Assembly (NCBI RefSeq): GCF_900143255.1
Contig: NZ_FRDI01000005.1
Coordinates: forward strand, 51,715 to 115,714
Length of the DNA: 64,000 nucleotides
Source of the DNA: Desulfovibrio litoralis DSM 11393
GTDB lineage: Bacteria > Desulfobacterota > Desulfovibrionia > Desulfovibrionales > Desulfovibrionaceae
Direction: 5' to 3'
Positions within the stretch are counted from its first letter, which is position 1. Each line of letters begins with the position of its first letter. The notes under the pieces were generated by a model. That model ran no database searches and had not been told where the DNA came from. It saw only the letters and a program-made list of their open reading frames with translations. Below are positions 53,140 through 62,868 of the stretch, in pieces. The translations under genes were made by a program, and so were the position numbers.

Positions 53140-56130
53140 TTGCCCCGTGAGCTATTTGGGGTCTTTTTACTGTTTTTGGGAATTATCACCTTACTTAGTT
53201 TGATTACATTTGACTTAAGCGATCGCCATTTAAACCATGTTGTTAATCTTAAAGAACCGATTAAAAACGGTGCCGGTATTTTTGGTGCATATTTAGCAGG
53301 CTTAATCGTAGACTTTATGGGGATAGCTTCTTATTTTATTCCGATAATCTTATTTTATGGTGGCTATAAAAATATTTGGGACAAAGAACCCACGCAAGTA
53401 GGAAGAAAAATAGGGCTAATAATTTTTTGGCTTTGTTTTATGTCTTTAAGTGCGATTTTTACTTGGTCAATCGGTGATATTAAAGGTGGCGGATTAATAG
53501 GTATCAGTATCGGGCGTTTTGTCGTCTTTATGTTTAGTTCGATTGGTGCGTTTATTGTCTTTGGCTTTTTTATTCTTTTATCTGCTCAACTTATATTTAA
53601 GTTTTCTTGGCTCGTGTTTTTAAATGCAGGCTTGCTAGGTTTTATCAATAAATTAACAGAAAAAAAGAATAGCTTCGTCGACTTTTTAACAAAACGTTTT
53701 ATCAGAAAAAGTAGACAACAAGGCGAAACTTATCATGAAACTAGAAAAGATGAAGCTAAACGATATGCCTCAACTCAACATGATATAGAAAATACAAGCG
53801 ATGTTTTTAATAAAAGAGAAGAGTTAAAAGTACAACATCAAAAACACTGGGTTGATGCTTCCGAGTTGTCAGAATTTAACGAAACCACTCAACAAAACAA
53901 CACTTCGCAAGACAACACTACTCAAAACGACACCACGCAACCAATATTAAATATAAATAATGAAACAAAACCGAGTGAAAGCTCTCATGTATCTCTTATT
54001 GAACGCCCTTCTTTTACTGACAAACCACAAGTAAAAGAAAACAAAAGTGAAGAAAATACAACGAATATTGCTGCGTTTCAAGCTCAAGAAACTTTTATGC
54101 AACAAGAAACAAATAAAAAGGCAACTCAGCCACAAACATTTATAGACGAAGATATTCCCGAAGATTTGGCGTGGCTCTCACAACCCTCACCGTTGCAAAC
54201 CCAGAGAGAACCTAATCAATATTCCAACCTTTTTGATGAGCAACCAGAAAAAAACGTATCAATTGAAACAGCAATAAAGCAAGACAAGGTGGAACTTGTA
54301 TCTAACATTGATGGAAACGAACCTATAGAAAGTTTTGTTAATGAGCCTTTACAAAATTTACCTAAAGACGTTTCGAGTGAACCTTTTAAACAAGTTACTA
54401 CCTCTTTAGAAACACAGAATAATCAAGCAAGAGCTGAGAATAAAGCACCAGATTTAATAATGGAATTAAACAAGTTAAGCATTGCAAAACAAATAAATTC
54501 CATAAATGAACCAAGCTTTGAACAGAAGAACTCTTTGCAAGCAAAGCCGCAAAATATAGTTACAATTCAAGATGATGCAGAAGAAGATTACGCAACAGAA
54601 GACTTTATTGAACAAGATGTTAATTTATATCAGGAAGAACTACCAAAGACTTCTCAAAGTTCAACAGCAACAGTTGCAACACATAAAAAAGAAATAGCTA
54701 TAACTACCCTGCCGTCTTTTGAATTATTGGAAGAGCCAAACCATTATGACTCAGGTCCGGCTGATGACATTTTAGACGAAAAAGCACGCAGCCTGATGGC
54801 TTGTTTGTCTGATTTTGGCATTCAAGGCGAATTAATGCGTATTGTTCCGGGTCCTGTTGTTACTATGTTTGAAGTCAAACCGGCACCGGGAGTGAGAGTT
54901 GCAAAAATATCAAACTTAAATGATGATATAGCTCTCGCCTTAAAAGCTGTTGCGGTTAGAGTGCAAGCTCCTATTCCGGGTTCTGATACTGTTGGAATTG
55001 AAATTCCCAATGAAATTCGTGAAACCGTTTATTTTAAAGATATTTTAGATTCAGAAAGCTACAAAAACTCCGAATCAATACTAACCATGGCACTTGGAAA
55101 AGACATAGCCGGCATACCTATCGCCGCTGATCTTGCCAAAATGCCCCATTTACTGGTAGCAGGAGCAACAGGAGCAGGAAAAAGCGTTTGTTTAAACTCT
55201 ATTTTACTTTCATTTTTATACAAAGCCAAACCCCATGAACTCAAATTACTATTAGTTGACCCAAAACGTATTGAACTAGCTGTTTATGCTGACCTGCCTC
55301 ACTTAGTCCACCCTGTGGTAACTGAAATGTCTTTAGCTAAAAATGCGTTGGAATGGGCTGTTGCCGAAATGGATAAACGCTATACGGATATTGCCAGATT
55401 GGGCGTTCGTAATATTACGGCTTTTAATGCCAAATTAAAAGAATTAGGCAAAAATCGTCCTCCAGAGCTATGCGACCTAGAACCAATGCCTTATCTTGTA
55501 GTTATTATTGATGAATTAGCCGATCTTATGTTGACGGGAGCAAAAGAGGTTGAAACCTCTATCGTTCGTCTAGCACAACTCGCCAGAGCCGCAGGGATTC
55601 ACCTTATTTTAGCGACTCAACGCCCAAGTGTTGACGTTGTAACCGGTTTAATTAAAGCAAACTTTCCTTGTCGTATCTCTTTTCAAGTAACGTCAAAACA
55701 TGACTCTCGTACTATTTTAGATGCCGTTGGTGCGGAACATCTTTTAGGTAAAGGCGATATGCTTTTTAAACCTAGCGGTGGAAAGTTTCAACGCTTGCAT
55801 GGGGCCTTTGTGGGCGATGACGAAGTCGTTCGTGTGGCTGATTTTTGGCGTAGTCAAATGAAACCTGATTATAAGGTCGACTTTGCCGCCTTGTCTGATC
55901 CAAGCTCTTTAGAATCAGGTTCAACAAACTTAATAGACAATATTGGCTCTGATCCAATGTATAAAGAAGCCGTTAGTTTTGTATACCAACAAGGCAAAGC
56001 GTCAATTTCCTTGATTCAACGACGTTTTCGCATTGGTTTTAACCGTGCGGCTCGTTATGTTGAACAAATGGAACATGACGGCATTATAGGGCCGGCTGAT
56101 GGAAGTAAACCAAGAGTGGTTATTCGTTAA
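53140..56130 (+). CDS. ftsK: DNA translocase FtsK/SpoIIIE
   Basis: The 996-residue protein has four N-terminal membrane segments (about 5-175), a long polar linker (about 190-520) rich in Gln, Asn, Thr and Glu, and a RecA-like motor with Walker A GATGAGKS (near 675) and Walker B VVIIDELADLM. A gamma DNA-binding winged helix follows (SISLIQRRFRIGFNRAARYVEQM). FtsK pumps chromosomal DNA at the division septum and activates XerCD recombination. The start is TTG at 53140 by default; only ACG at 53125 is well placed after GAGG, so the true start is uncertain. Confidence 0.94.
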   Translation: MPRELFGVFLLFLGIITLLSLITFDLSDRHLNHVVNLKEPIKNGAGIFGAYLAGLIVDFMGIASYFIPIILFYGGYKNIWDKEPTQVGRKIGLIIFWLCFMSLSAIFTWSIGDIKGGGLIGISIGRFVVFMFSSIGAFIVFGFFILLSAQLIFKFSWLVFLNAGLLGFINKLTEKKNSFVDFLTKRFIRKSRQQGETYHETRKDEAKRYASTQHDIENTSDVFNKREELKVQHQKHWVDASELSEFNETTQQNNTSQDNTTQNDTTQPILNINNETKPSESSHVSLIERPSFTDKPQVKENKSEENTTNIAAFQAQETFMQQETNKKATQPQTFIDEDIPEDLAWLSQPSPLQTQREPNQYSNLFDEQPEKNVSIETAIKQDKVELVSNIDGNEPIESFVNEPLQNLPKDVSSEPFKQVTTSLETQNNQARAENKAPDLIMELNKLSIAKQINSINEPSFEQKNSLQAKPQNIVTIQDDAEEDYATEDFIEQDVNLYQEELPKTSQSSTATVATHKKEIAITTLPSFELLEEPNHYDSGPADDILDEKARSLMACLSDFGIQGELMRIVPGPVVTMFEVKPAPGVRVAKISNLNDDIALALKAVAVRVQAPIPGSDTVGIEIPNEIRETVYFKDILDSESYKNSESILTMALGKDIAGIPIAADLAKMPHLLVAGATGAGKSVCLNSILLSFLYKAKPHELKLLLVDPKRIELAVYADLPHLVHPVVTEMSLAKNALEWAVAEMDKRYTDIARLGVRNITAFNAKLKELGKNRPPELCDLEPMPYLVVIIDELADLMLTGAKEVETSIVRLAQLARAAGIHLILATQRPSVDVVTGLIKANFPCRISFQVTSKHDSRTILDAVGAEHLLGKGDMLFKPSGGKFQRLHGAFVGDDEVVRVADFWRSQMKPDYKVDFAALSDPSSLESGSTNLIDNIGSDPMYKEAVSFVYQQGKASISLIQRRFRIGFNRAARYVEQMEHDGIIGPADGSKPRVVIR
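53884..53938 (+). repeat. 18-bp degenerate tandem repeat in the ftsK linker
   Basis: Three imperfect 18-bp units encode TTQQNN, TSQDNT and TQNDTT, the low-complexity core of the linker. Linkers of this kind vary widely in length between relatives. Confidence 0.6.
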
Positions 56131-56259
56131 ATTATGTTTCAACAAGAATAAAATAATATAATATTTTAGTTGTTAAATGATTTGATTTTAATATAATATA
56201 TTCAATTATTATACCGATATTAGTTTTAGCTTAAAAAATAATTTTCTCAAGGCTGTTTT

Positions 56260-57153
56260 ATGTATTGTCATAACTATTTCAATCGCTTGTACAAAGTTGC
56301 TTTTCTTTTTGCTCTATTGTTAAATATGTCCGCATGTACCTTGTTTTCATCAAAGCAAACAGCGACTATTCCAAATGAACAAGCGGATTTGGCTTGGAAA
56401 AAATTTACCGAACGTTCTTCTTTAAACACAGAACAACAAGGTGGATTTAATATTTCCAGTAGTTTAAAAATAGTCCATGCAGAAAAAAGAACCTTTGTCC
56501 AAACCTTGTTATGGGGAAATGTTGAAGAAGAACATTGCAGGCTTAGACTTGACTTAAGAGCCAATATTGGTGTTACTCTTGCTAAAATCAGCGAACACGC
56601 CAATGAATTATTGATTTTTATGCCGGAAGACAATAAAGCCGCTCTATCTTATAATTCAGGCTTAACCGAACTTGGAATTCCCATTCCTTTTTCTTTATGT
56701 GAATTAGCTCATATTATACGAGGGCAAGAGGCAGATATTTTATTACCCAAATATCAAATTACACCTATACGCATGGACAAAGAAAAAAGCCTAAAAATAA
56801 AAGGTATTGAAGAAGCGACGGTTACTTATCTTATCCCTGAGGGGGCTTTTAAGGGAAGAATCGCCGTTAATGCTGAGGGCTTTCCTATTATGTGGCAATC
56901 AGATGAAAAAAGAGACGATGACTATGAAAATTGGAATATAACATTTTATTTTGCTGATTATTTAAAACAAGGTAAGATGTTAAAAAAACTCATTATAGAC
57001 TTTCCTAAAGCGAAAAAAAATATTACATTTACGATTAAAGAACGAGGTAAACCAAACTTAGCGTATACAGATGCACAGTTAGATTTAGTTTTACCTCCTC
57101 ATATAACCATTGCACCTTTAAACCGTGAATGGCTTGAAAATACAAGTGAATAA
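56260..57153 (+). CDS. LolB-like outer-membrane lipoprotein
   Basis: The 297-residue protein has a signal peptide ending in LLNMSACTLF (lipobox MSAC, Cys26) and a beta-rich mature part (about 60-260) with features such as GGFNISSSLKIV, VNAEGFPIMWQSDE and NWNITFYFADY, resembling the LolA/LolB fold. LolB receives lipoproteins from LolA at the outer membrane. The similarity is by eye only, and other members of this fold have different roles. It lies 27 bp upstream of pepA. Confidence 0.65.
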   Translation: MYCHNYFNRLYKVAFLFALLLNMSACTLFSSKQTATIPNEQADLAWKKFTERSSLNTEQQGGFNISSSLKIVHAEKRTFVQTLLWGNVEEEHCRLRLDLRANIGVTLAKISEHANELLIFMPEDNKAALSYNSGLTELGIPIPFSLCELAHIIRGQEADILLPKYQITPIRMDKEKSLKIKGIEEATVTYLIPEGAFKGRIAVNAEGFPIMWQSDEKRDDDYENWNITFYFADYLKQGKMLKKLIIDFPKAKKNITFTIKERGKPNLAYTDAQLDLVLPPHITIAPLNREWLENTSE

Positions 57154-57180
57154 ATTGAATAAAAAAGAAAGGATAACCAT

Positions 57181-58743
57181 ATGAATTGTAACTTATATAC
57201 TACTCCAAGCAAAGACTGGAAGGCTGATGTCTGTATAGTTTTATCATGTGAAGGCACTCAACCGCTAGAAAAACTACAAGCACTAAAAGACGTAGCCCCT
57301 TGGGTAGAAATCAGCCCTGCTCTCAGAGATTTTCAAGGAAAAGAAGAAGATTTGGCTCTTGCTTATGGTCATCCGGAGCAAAATATTCCTCGTCTTTTAT
57401 GTATTGGTCTTGGTTCTATTGATAAACTTAAAAGCGAGTTATCTCCTTTTGATAAATTCAGAAAAGTTATTGGAACAGCAATAAAAAAAGTACAAAAACT
57501 CAATCTTACTAGCGTTGCTTTTTGTCAGGACAATTTAGATGAGATTGCAAAGCTTTATGGTTGTGATTTATCTAATATCGTTGAAGAGCTTGTTTTTTCC
57601 GCTAAGTTAGCACTATATAAAATTAATATTTATACAAGTAAAAAAGACGAAGATAAAGAAATAACTACCTTAAATATTTATCTTAATTCACAACAAAATT
57701 ATGATAATATAAAAGCCGCTCTACGCCGTGGAGAATCAAGTGCCGAAGGTGTAATGTTTAGCCGTATGTTAGCTAATGGGCCGGCAAATATTGTTACTCC
57801 TGAATACTTGGCGGATCAAGCGGAGTCTTTAGCTAAAAAATATAATTTTAAAATAGAGATTCTTGAAAAAGACGAAATCAAAGACCTTAAAATGGGTGCT
57901 TTTTTGGCGGTAGCAAAAGCTGCGAAAGAAAAACCTCGTTTTATTATTCTTGAACATTGCCCTAAAGGCACGGAAGACCAAACTCCAATTGTTTATGTCG
58001 GTAAGGGTATTACCTTTGACACTGGCGGAGTTAGCTTAAAACCTGCTGCCAAAATGCACGAAATGAAAGCAGATATGGGCGGTGCGGCCGCTATTTTAGG
58101 CTTTTTCAAAACCCTTGGCGAATTAAGCACTAGCGGAACAAATGAGCAAGTTTTAAAAAGACGTGTGATCGGTGTAATGCCTTGTACTGAAAATATGATT
58201 GGCGGAAAAGCCACTCGCCCGGGTGATGTTGTTACCACTTGTTCGGGAAAAACCGTAGAAATTCTCAATACTGATGCCGAAGGGCGTTTGATTCTTTGTG
58301 ATGCTTTAACTTATGCTCAAAAACGTTGGAACCCTGAATATATTGTCGATTTAGCTACTTTAACGGGGGCTTGTGCTATCGCTTTAGGTGAAGATATTGC
58401 CGGTTTATTTTCAAATGATGTCCATTTTAGCCACGAACTTTATCAATATGGTAACAAAACAGGTGATTATGTTTGGTCTATGCCATTATGGGGTAATTAT
58501 TTTGAAAGCATGAAGAGCGATGTTGCTGATATGGCAAATATTGGTTCTCGTGAAGGTGGAGCAATCAATGCGGCACTCTTTTTAAAACAGTTCCTTGAGT
58601 TTGAAGGCGAAAATGCCAAATTAAAATGGGTACATATAGATATGGCAGGCCCGGCTTATGTTTTAAAGAAAAACTCTATACTTGGCGGTGGAGCTTCCGG
58701 CTTTGGCGTTAGATTATTATTAAGTATTGCAAGCAATAAATAA
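57181..58743 (+). CDS. pepA: leucyl aminopeptidase (M17 family)
   Basis: The 520-residue protein has the M17 metal and catalytic motifs VGKGITFDTGGVSLKP, MHEMKADMGGAAA, and NTDAEGRLILCDAL. M17 enzymes are hexameric two-metal aminopeptidases that release N-terminal residues and can also act as transcription factors in E. coli. AAAGGA lies 7 bases before the ATG. A strong hairpin terminator follows at once. Confidence 0.95.
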   Translation: MNCNLYTTPSKDWKADVCIVLSCEGTQPLEKLQALKDVAPWVEISPALRDFQGKEEDLALAYGHPEQNIPRLLCIGLGSIDKLKSELSPFDKFRKVIGTAIKKVQKLNLTSVAFCQDNLDEIAKLYGCDLSNIVEELVFSAKLALYKINIYTSKKDEDKEITTLNIYLNSQQNYDNIKAALRRGESSAEGVMFSRMLANGPANIVTPEYLADQAESLAKKYNFKIEILEKDEIKDLKMGAFLAVAKAAKEKPRFIILEHCPKGTEDQTPIVYVGKGITFDTGGVSLKPAAKMHEMKADMGGAAAILGFFKTLGELSTSGTNEQVLKRRVIGVMPCTENMIGGKATRPGDVVTTCSGKTVEILNTDAEGRLILCDALTYAQKRWNPEYIVDLATLTGACAIALGEDIAGLFSNDVHFSHELYQYGNKTGDYVWSMPLWGNYFESMKSDVADMANIGSREGGAINAALFLKQFLEFEGENAKLKWVHIDMAGPAYVLKKNSILGGGASGFGVRLLLSIASNK

Positions 58744-58784
58744 TTTGTTTTATATAGTTAGATATTTATTTGTGTATTTAACAA

Positions 58785-58816
58785 TAAGAGCCGTTGTATT
58801 TTTATAACGGCTCTTA
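58785..58816 (+). terminator. terminator after pepA
   Basis: TAAGAGCCGTT (58785-58795) pairs perfectly with AACGGCTCTTA (58806-58816) around a 10-base loop. A second small hairpin, 58825-58840, with CTTATTTTTT after it, follows directly and would act on the same transcript. Confidence 0.85.
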
Positions 58817-58824
58817 CTTTTTAA

Positions 58825-58846
58825 ACCATTGTGTAATGGTCTTATT
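58825..58846. terminator. second hairpin with interspersed-element end sequence
   Basis: ACCATT (58825-58830) pairs with AATGGT (58835-58840), then CTTATTTTTT. Read on the minus strand this is AATAAGACCATT, the end sequence of the interspersed elements and of the 19058-19106 hairpin. It lies between convergent pepA and the exported-protein gene. Confidence 0.55.
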
Positions 58847-59318
58847 TTTTGTTGTTTCGCTTTGAATTATATTCCAAATCTTGCCAATAACTTTCTCCCT
58901 TTTTTAACTCAATCTTTTCATTATACGAGTTAAACTGACCGACTATTTTTCCCGGTATTATCTTTCCTTTAAAAATCATTTCGTCTTTATTAAACTTTTC
59001 ATCTCTGGGAACAGTAAATTCTATTGAATTTCCATTAACTTTAAGTGGTACTAATAATGGTTTTTGTGGCCAGCCCGGGCTTTCTTGAAACATAACATAA
59101 TACTCGTTTTCCAATGGTCCGGGTATAATAAAAAATTCATATCCTAAAATATCACCGCTCTCATCATGATAAAACAAGCTTGAATAACAACCTGTTATTC
59201 TTTCGGTCTTAGTTGTTTTGGCTGATGAGTGATTAACACCGCCCCCAACAAGTAAAAACAAGCTCAAAAATATAATACCTAACTGAGTTACCTTTAAATA
59301 AACGTGTGGTTTAAGCAT
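58842..59318 (-). CDS. exported protein of unknown function
   Basis: The 158-residue protein has a signal peptide (hydrophobic core LGIIFLSLFLLVGGGV, likely cleavage near SSA) and a beta-rich mature domain containing SLFYHDESGDILGYEFFII and IEFTVPRDEKFNKDEMIFKGKI. No catalytic motif is seen. It sits 30 bp downstream of another exported protein on the same strand, so the two are likely cotranscribed. No family is recognised. Confidence 0.7.
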   Translation of the reverse strand: MLKPHVYLKVTQLGIIFLSLFLLVGGGVNHSSAKTTKTERITGCYSSLFYHDESGDILGYEFFIIPGPLENEYYVMFQESPGWPQKPLLVPLKVNGNSIEFTVPRDEKFNKDEMIFKGKIIPGKIVGQFNSYNEKIELKKGESYWQDLEYNSKRNNKK

Positions 59319-59348
59319 ACTATCGCCCTCTTTATTGTTAATTTTAAA

Positions 59349-60038
59349 TCAATTTCTAAAAGACCACTCGCCTTCTTTATTACGTAAATACCTACGCTTT
59401 ATATCTTTTTTATCTAATAAAACAAGTTGCTTATCTAATATTCCCAACGCTTCTTTATAGTTTGTATTATCATTGTTATTTTCTTTTACAATCATCTTTT
59501 TTGTTTCTAAAATCATGTTTTTCGCATTTTCAAACTCGCCTAAACTACGATATAAATCGATAATAATAAGACGAGGAATTGTAGCTACTATATCTCCGTA
59601 GCTCTCCCATCTTTTTACCACATCAAGCTCTCTATCAATAGCCTCTTTGGCATATTTAGAGTATTGTTTAGAATTTGCACTTAATGTAGCTTCTTCAAGA
59701 TAACCAACATATGTTTCAAGTGGTCGTTGATCTGCTTCAACAATTTTTGCAATACGCCAAGTTTGCGTTTCTGTTTTGCGCATTTTTTGATATTCATCAG
59801 ACATTATATACTGTTTAAACTTCTCCCTATATGGATTATAACTTCTAACTTCAAATAAAACAAAACCACAGCGAGGACATTCAGGGTATTTTTGATTAAT
59901 ACCCAGTGCTAAATTCTTTTTCGAATTAAATTCAAACTTTTTTCCGTCAATAGGACATACTTCTTCTTTGCTGTATCCACGGCTAAACCCAATACAGATT
60001 AAAACCAAAACCAAACTTAAAATAGTTCCGAGTTTCAT
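59349..60038 (-). CDS. exported zinc-ribbon protein of unknown function
   Basis: From the ATG at 60038 the product is 229 residues, with a signal peptide (MKLGTILSLVLVLICIGFS) and a zinc ribbon (CPIDGKKFEF, then ECPRCGFVLFEV). The last 130 residues are a TPR-like helical region (RLIIIDLYRSLGEFENAKNMI). Layout resembles DUF2225-type proteins. AAGGAG 6 bases upstream of 60038 decides this start over 60056. It is first in a likely two-gene run with the 58842-59318 gene. Confidence 0.72.
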   Translation of the reverse strand: MKLGTILSLVLVLICIGFSRGYSKEEVCPIDGKKFEFNSKKNLALGINQKYPECPRCGFVLFEVRSYNPYREKFKQYIMSDEYQKMRKTETQTWRIAKIVEADQRPLETYVGYLEEATLSANSKQYSKYAKEAIDRELDVVKRWESYGDIVATIPRLIIIDLYRSLGEFENAKNMILETKKMIVKENNNDNTNYKEALGILDKQLVLLDKKDIKRRYLRNKEGEWSFRN

Positions 60039-60221
60039 AAGTAGCTCCTTTTTCATTTCAATATCAATATATCCAAAAAATCACACAAAGTAAAATAGAC
60101 AAAAGCAAAATAAACAGCTATAAATTAAACACATAATAACTTAATTTATATAAAATGAAGTTATATTAACGGTTGAATCTTATAACATCTTATTATATAA
60201 GTCTTATTGAGGAATATAATT

Positions 60222-60500
60222 ATGCCAAACCATACTTGCTCAAAAGAAAAAACAGAACAATTAAATTTTACCACTCGCCTCACTCGTGATGATGTGGCGG
60301 GCTTAATTGAAGCAATGGCTGAAAGCATAAAAGAAGGTCATGTGAAAGTCCAAAAAAGTGGTGAACAACTCACTTTAGAAGCACCAAGAGTTATCGATTT
60401 TGAAGTGAATGCCTCTCGCAGTAGTGAACGAAGCTCATTAGTTTTAGAAATTTCATGGCGTAATAAACCCATTGAAGTACCTGATTGCCCCGAAGAATAA
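60222..60500 (+). CDS. amphi-Trp domain protein
   Basis: The 92-residue protein has the amphi-Trp layout: an early FTTRLTRDDVAGLIEAMAESI helix, then GHVKVQKSGEQLTLEAP, and a late VLEISWRNKP with the conserved Trp. The role of this small domain is unknown; it appears alone or fused to other modules. GAGGA lies 8 bases before ATG 60222. A frame reaching 60207 adds five residues without a site. It lies 68 bp before pgk. Confidence 0.8.
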   Translation: MPNHTCSKEKTEQLNFTTRLTRDDVAGLIEAMAESIKEGHVKVQKSGEQLTLEAPRVIDFEVNASRSSERSSLVLEISWRNKPIEVPDCPEE

Positions 60501-60568
60501 AAAGAATATAACCTAACGGCTTTATTTGTTTAAACTATATTACTTCAAACGAATTAAGGAAGATAAAT

Positions 60569-61753
60569 ATGCAAGTTCTTAAAATGACTGACTTAAACCT
60601 TAAAGATAAAAAAGTTTTTATTCGTGAAGACCTTAATGTTCCAATTAAAGACGGAAAAGTTACCGGAACAGCAAGAATAATGGCGGCTCTTCCAACCATT
60701 AAACTGGCGGTTCAATCAGGGGCTAAAGTTATGGTAACCTCTCACCTTGGTCGCCCGGTTGAAGGTGAATATAATGAAGAATTTTCACTGGCTCCCGTTG
60801 CAAAAATGTTAAGCGAATTATTACAACAACCCGTTACCTTGATAAAAGACTATCTCAACGGGGTTGATGTTAAATCAGGTCAGATTGTTTTATTGGAAAA
60901 TGTACGCTTTAATAAAGGCGAAAAGAAAAATAATGAAGAATTATCCAAACAATATGCTGCTCTTTGCGATGTTTTTGTAATGGACGCTTTTGGAACCGCA
61001 CACAGAGCCCAAGCCAGCACGGCAGGAATAGCTGAGTTTGCTCCTATTGCCTGTGCCGGTCCTCTGCTTGCCGCAGAACTTGAAGCATTGGGCAAGGCGT
61101 TGCACAACCCGAAAAAACCTTTAGTTGCCATTATTGGCGGATCTAAAGTCTCAACAAAGCTGACTATTTTAAAAAGCTTGTCGACAAAAGTAGATAAGTT
61201 GATTGTCGGTGGGGGAATAGCTAATAATTTTATAAAAGCTGCCGGTTATGAAGTTGGAAAATCTTTAATCGAGCCTGATTTAATTGACGAAGCCAAATCT
61301 TTAATAGACGAAGCCAAAAAAGCCGGCGGAGAAATTCCAATCCCCGTCGATGTTGTTGTTGCAACTGAGTTTTCAGAAACAGCAAAAGCAACGATTAAAA
61401 ACGTCAATGAAGTTTCGACTGATGAAATGATTTTGGATATTGGTCCGAAAACAGCCGAAATTTATCGTAAAATCTTGCTTGATGCCGGAACAATTGTTTG
61501 GAACGGACCTGTTGGCGTATTTGAAATTGACCAGTTTGGCGAAGGCACAAAAGCGGTTTGTCAGGCTGTGGCAGATAGTAAAGCATTTTCTATCGCAGGT
61601 GGAGGTGATACCCTCACAGCGATCGAAAAATATAAGCTTAAAGATGGTGTTGATTATTTATCAACTGGTGGTGGTGCTTTTTTAGAATTTCTCGAAGGCA
61701 AAACGTTACCCGCGGTTGCTGTTTTAGAAGAAAAATCTAAAAAAACTAATTAA
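60569..61753 (+). CDS. pgk: phosphoglycerate kinase
   Basis: The 394-residue protein has [58 protein letters not shown] and [11 protein letters not shown], the full PGK signature, and the late [12 protein letters not shown] loop. It transfers phosphate from 1,3-bisphosphoglycerate to ADP. AAGGA lies 10 bases before the ATG. It is followed by asd at 47 bp. Confidence 0.96.
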   Translation: MQVLKMTDLNLKDKKVFIREDLNVPIKDGKVTGTARIMAALPTIKLAVQSGAKVMVTSHLGRPVEGEYNEEFSLAPVAKMLSELLQQPVTLIKDYLNGVDVKSGQIVLLENVRFNKGEKKNNEELSKQYAALCDVFVMDAFGTAHRAQASTAGIAEFAPIACAGPLLAAELEALGKALHNPKKPLVAIIGGSKVSTKLTILKSLSTKVDKLIVGGGIANNFIKAAGYEVGKSLIEPDLIDEAKSLIDEAKKAGGEIPIPVDVVVATEFSETAKATIKNVNEVSTDEMILDIGPKTAEIYRKILLDAGTIVWNGPVGVFEIDQFGEGTKAVCQAVADSKAFSIAGGGDTLTAIEKYKLKDGVDYLSTGGGAFLEFLEGKTLPAVAVLEEKSKKTN

Positions 61754-61800
61754 ATATTTTTTATTACCAATAGTAAATTACTATAATAAAGGATAGCAAA

Positions 61801-62847
61801 ATGTCAGAAAAAAAAGTTGTTGTTGCGGTGGTTGGTGCGACTGGTGCCGTTGGTCGTGAAATGTTAAAAATTTTAGAAGAAAGAGATTTCCCTTTTTCTC
61901 AGCTTGTTCCTCTTGCCTCTGCTCGCTCAGCCGGTAATAGCATTGAGTATAAAGGCAAAAAAATAGTAGTAAAAGAATTAAAAGAAGATTCTTTTAAGGG
62001 TATAGACCTCGCTCTTTTTTCCGCAGGTGGTTCTACGTCTGAAAAATATGCTCCACATGCGGTTAAAGCCGGTTGTGTCGTCGTAGACAACTCAAGTGCA
62101 TGGCGTATGGATAAGCGTTGTCCTTTGGTTGTGCCTGAGGTTAACCCTGAGGCTTTAAAAAATCACCAAGGTATTATCGCTAACCCTAACTGCTCTACTA
62201 TTCAAATGGTTGTTGCTTTAAAGCCTTTACATGACGCAGCTAAAATCAAGCGTGTTATTGTCTCTACTTATCAGGCTGTTTCGGGAACAGGACAAAAAGC
62301 GATCACTGAACTTGATACTCAAGTTAGACAAATGTTTAATTTACAAGCCCCTGACGTTAAAGTTTATCCTTATCAAATTGCTTTTAACTGTCTGCCTCAA
62401 ATTGATGTATTCATGCCAAACGACTATACAAAAGAAGAAATGAAGATGGTTGACGAAACCGTGAAAATCATGAACGACCCTAACATTAAAGTTACGGCAA
62501 CAGCCGTTCGTGTTCCTGTTTTTTATGGTCATAGTGAATCACTAAATATAGAAACAGAAAAAAAACTTACCTCAAAAGAAGCCAGAGCAATTTTAAGCAA
62601 AGCTCCCGGCATTCAAGTATTTGATAATCCAAGCGAAAAAATGTATCCTATGGCTATTACCGCCGCCGGAGAAAATGAAGTTTTTGTTGGGCGTATCAGA
62701 GAAGACGAAACAATCGCCAATGGTCTTAATATGTGGGTTGTTGCCGATAATATTCGTAAAGGTGCTGCTTTAAACGCTGTTCAAATAGCTGAGCGTCTTT
62801 TAAAAGACAATCTTTTAAAAGTTAAAGATCCTAATGCTTTTATGTAG
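61801..62847 (+). CDS. asd: aspartate-semialdehyde dehydrogenase
   Basis: The 348-residue protein has the NADP-binding VVGATGAVGREMLKIL and the active site NPNCSTIQM with C131, plus STYQAVSGTGQKAI and VFYGHSESLNIE. It makes aspartate semialdehyde, the branch point to lysine/DAP, threonine and methionine. The Ddh homologue at 46834-47757 could draw on the same branch downstream. It has no close operon partner apart from the small membrane gene at 21 bp. Confidence 0.95.
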   Translation: MSEKKVVVAVVGATGAVGREMLKILEERDFPFSQLVPLASARSAGNSIEYKGKKIVVKELKEDSFKGIDLALFSAGGSTSEKYAPHAVKAGCVVVDNSSAWRMDKRCPLVVPEVNPEALKNHQGIIANPNCSTIQMVVALKPLHDAAKIKRVIVSTYQAVSGTGQKAITELDTQVRQMFNLQAPDVKVYPYQIAFNCLPQIDVFMPNDYTKEEMKMVDETVKIMNDPNIKVTATAVRVPVFYGHSESLNIETEKKLTSKEARAILSKAPGIQVFDNPSEKMYPMAITAAGENEVFVGRIREDETIANGLNMWVVADNIRKGAALNAVQIAERLLKDNLLKVKDPNAFM

Positions 62848-62868
62848 TTTTTTAATTAAAGGAAATTC

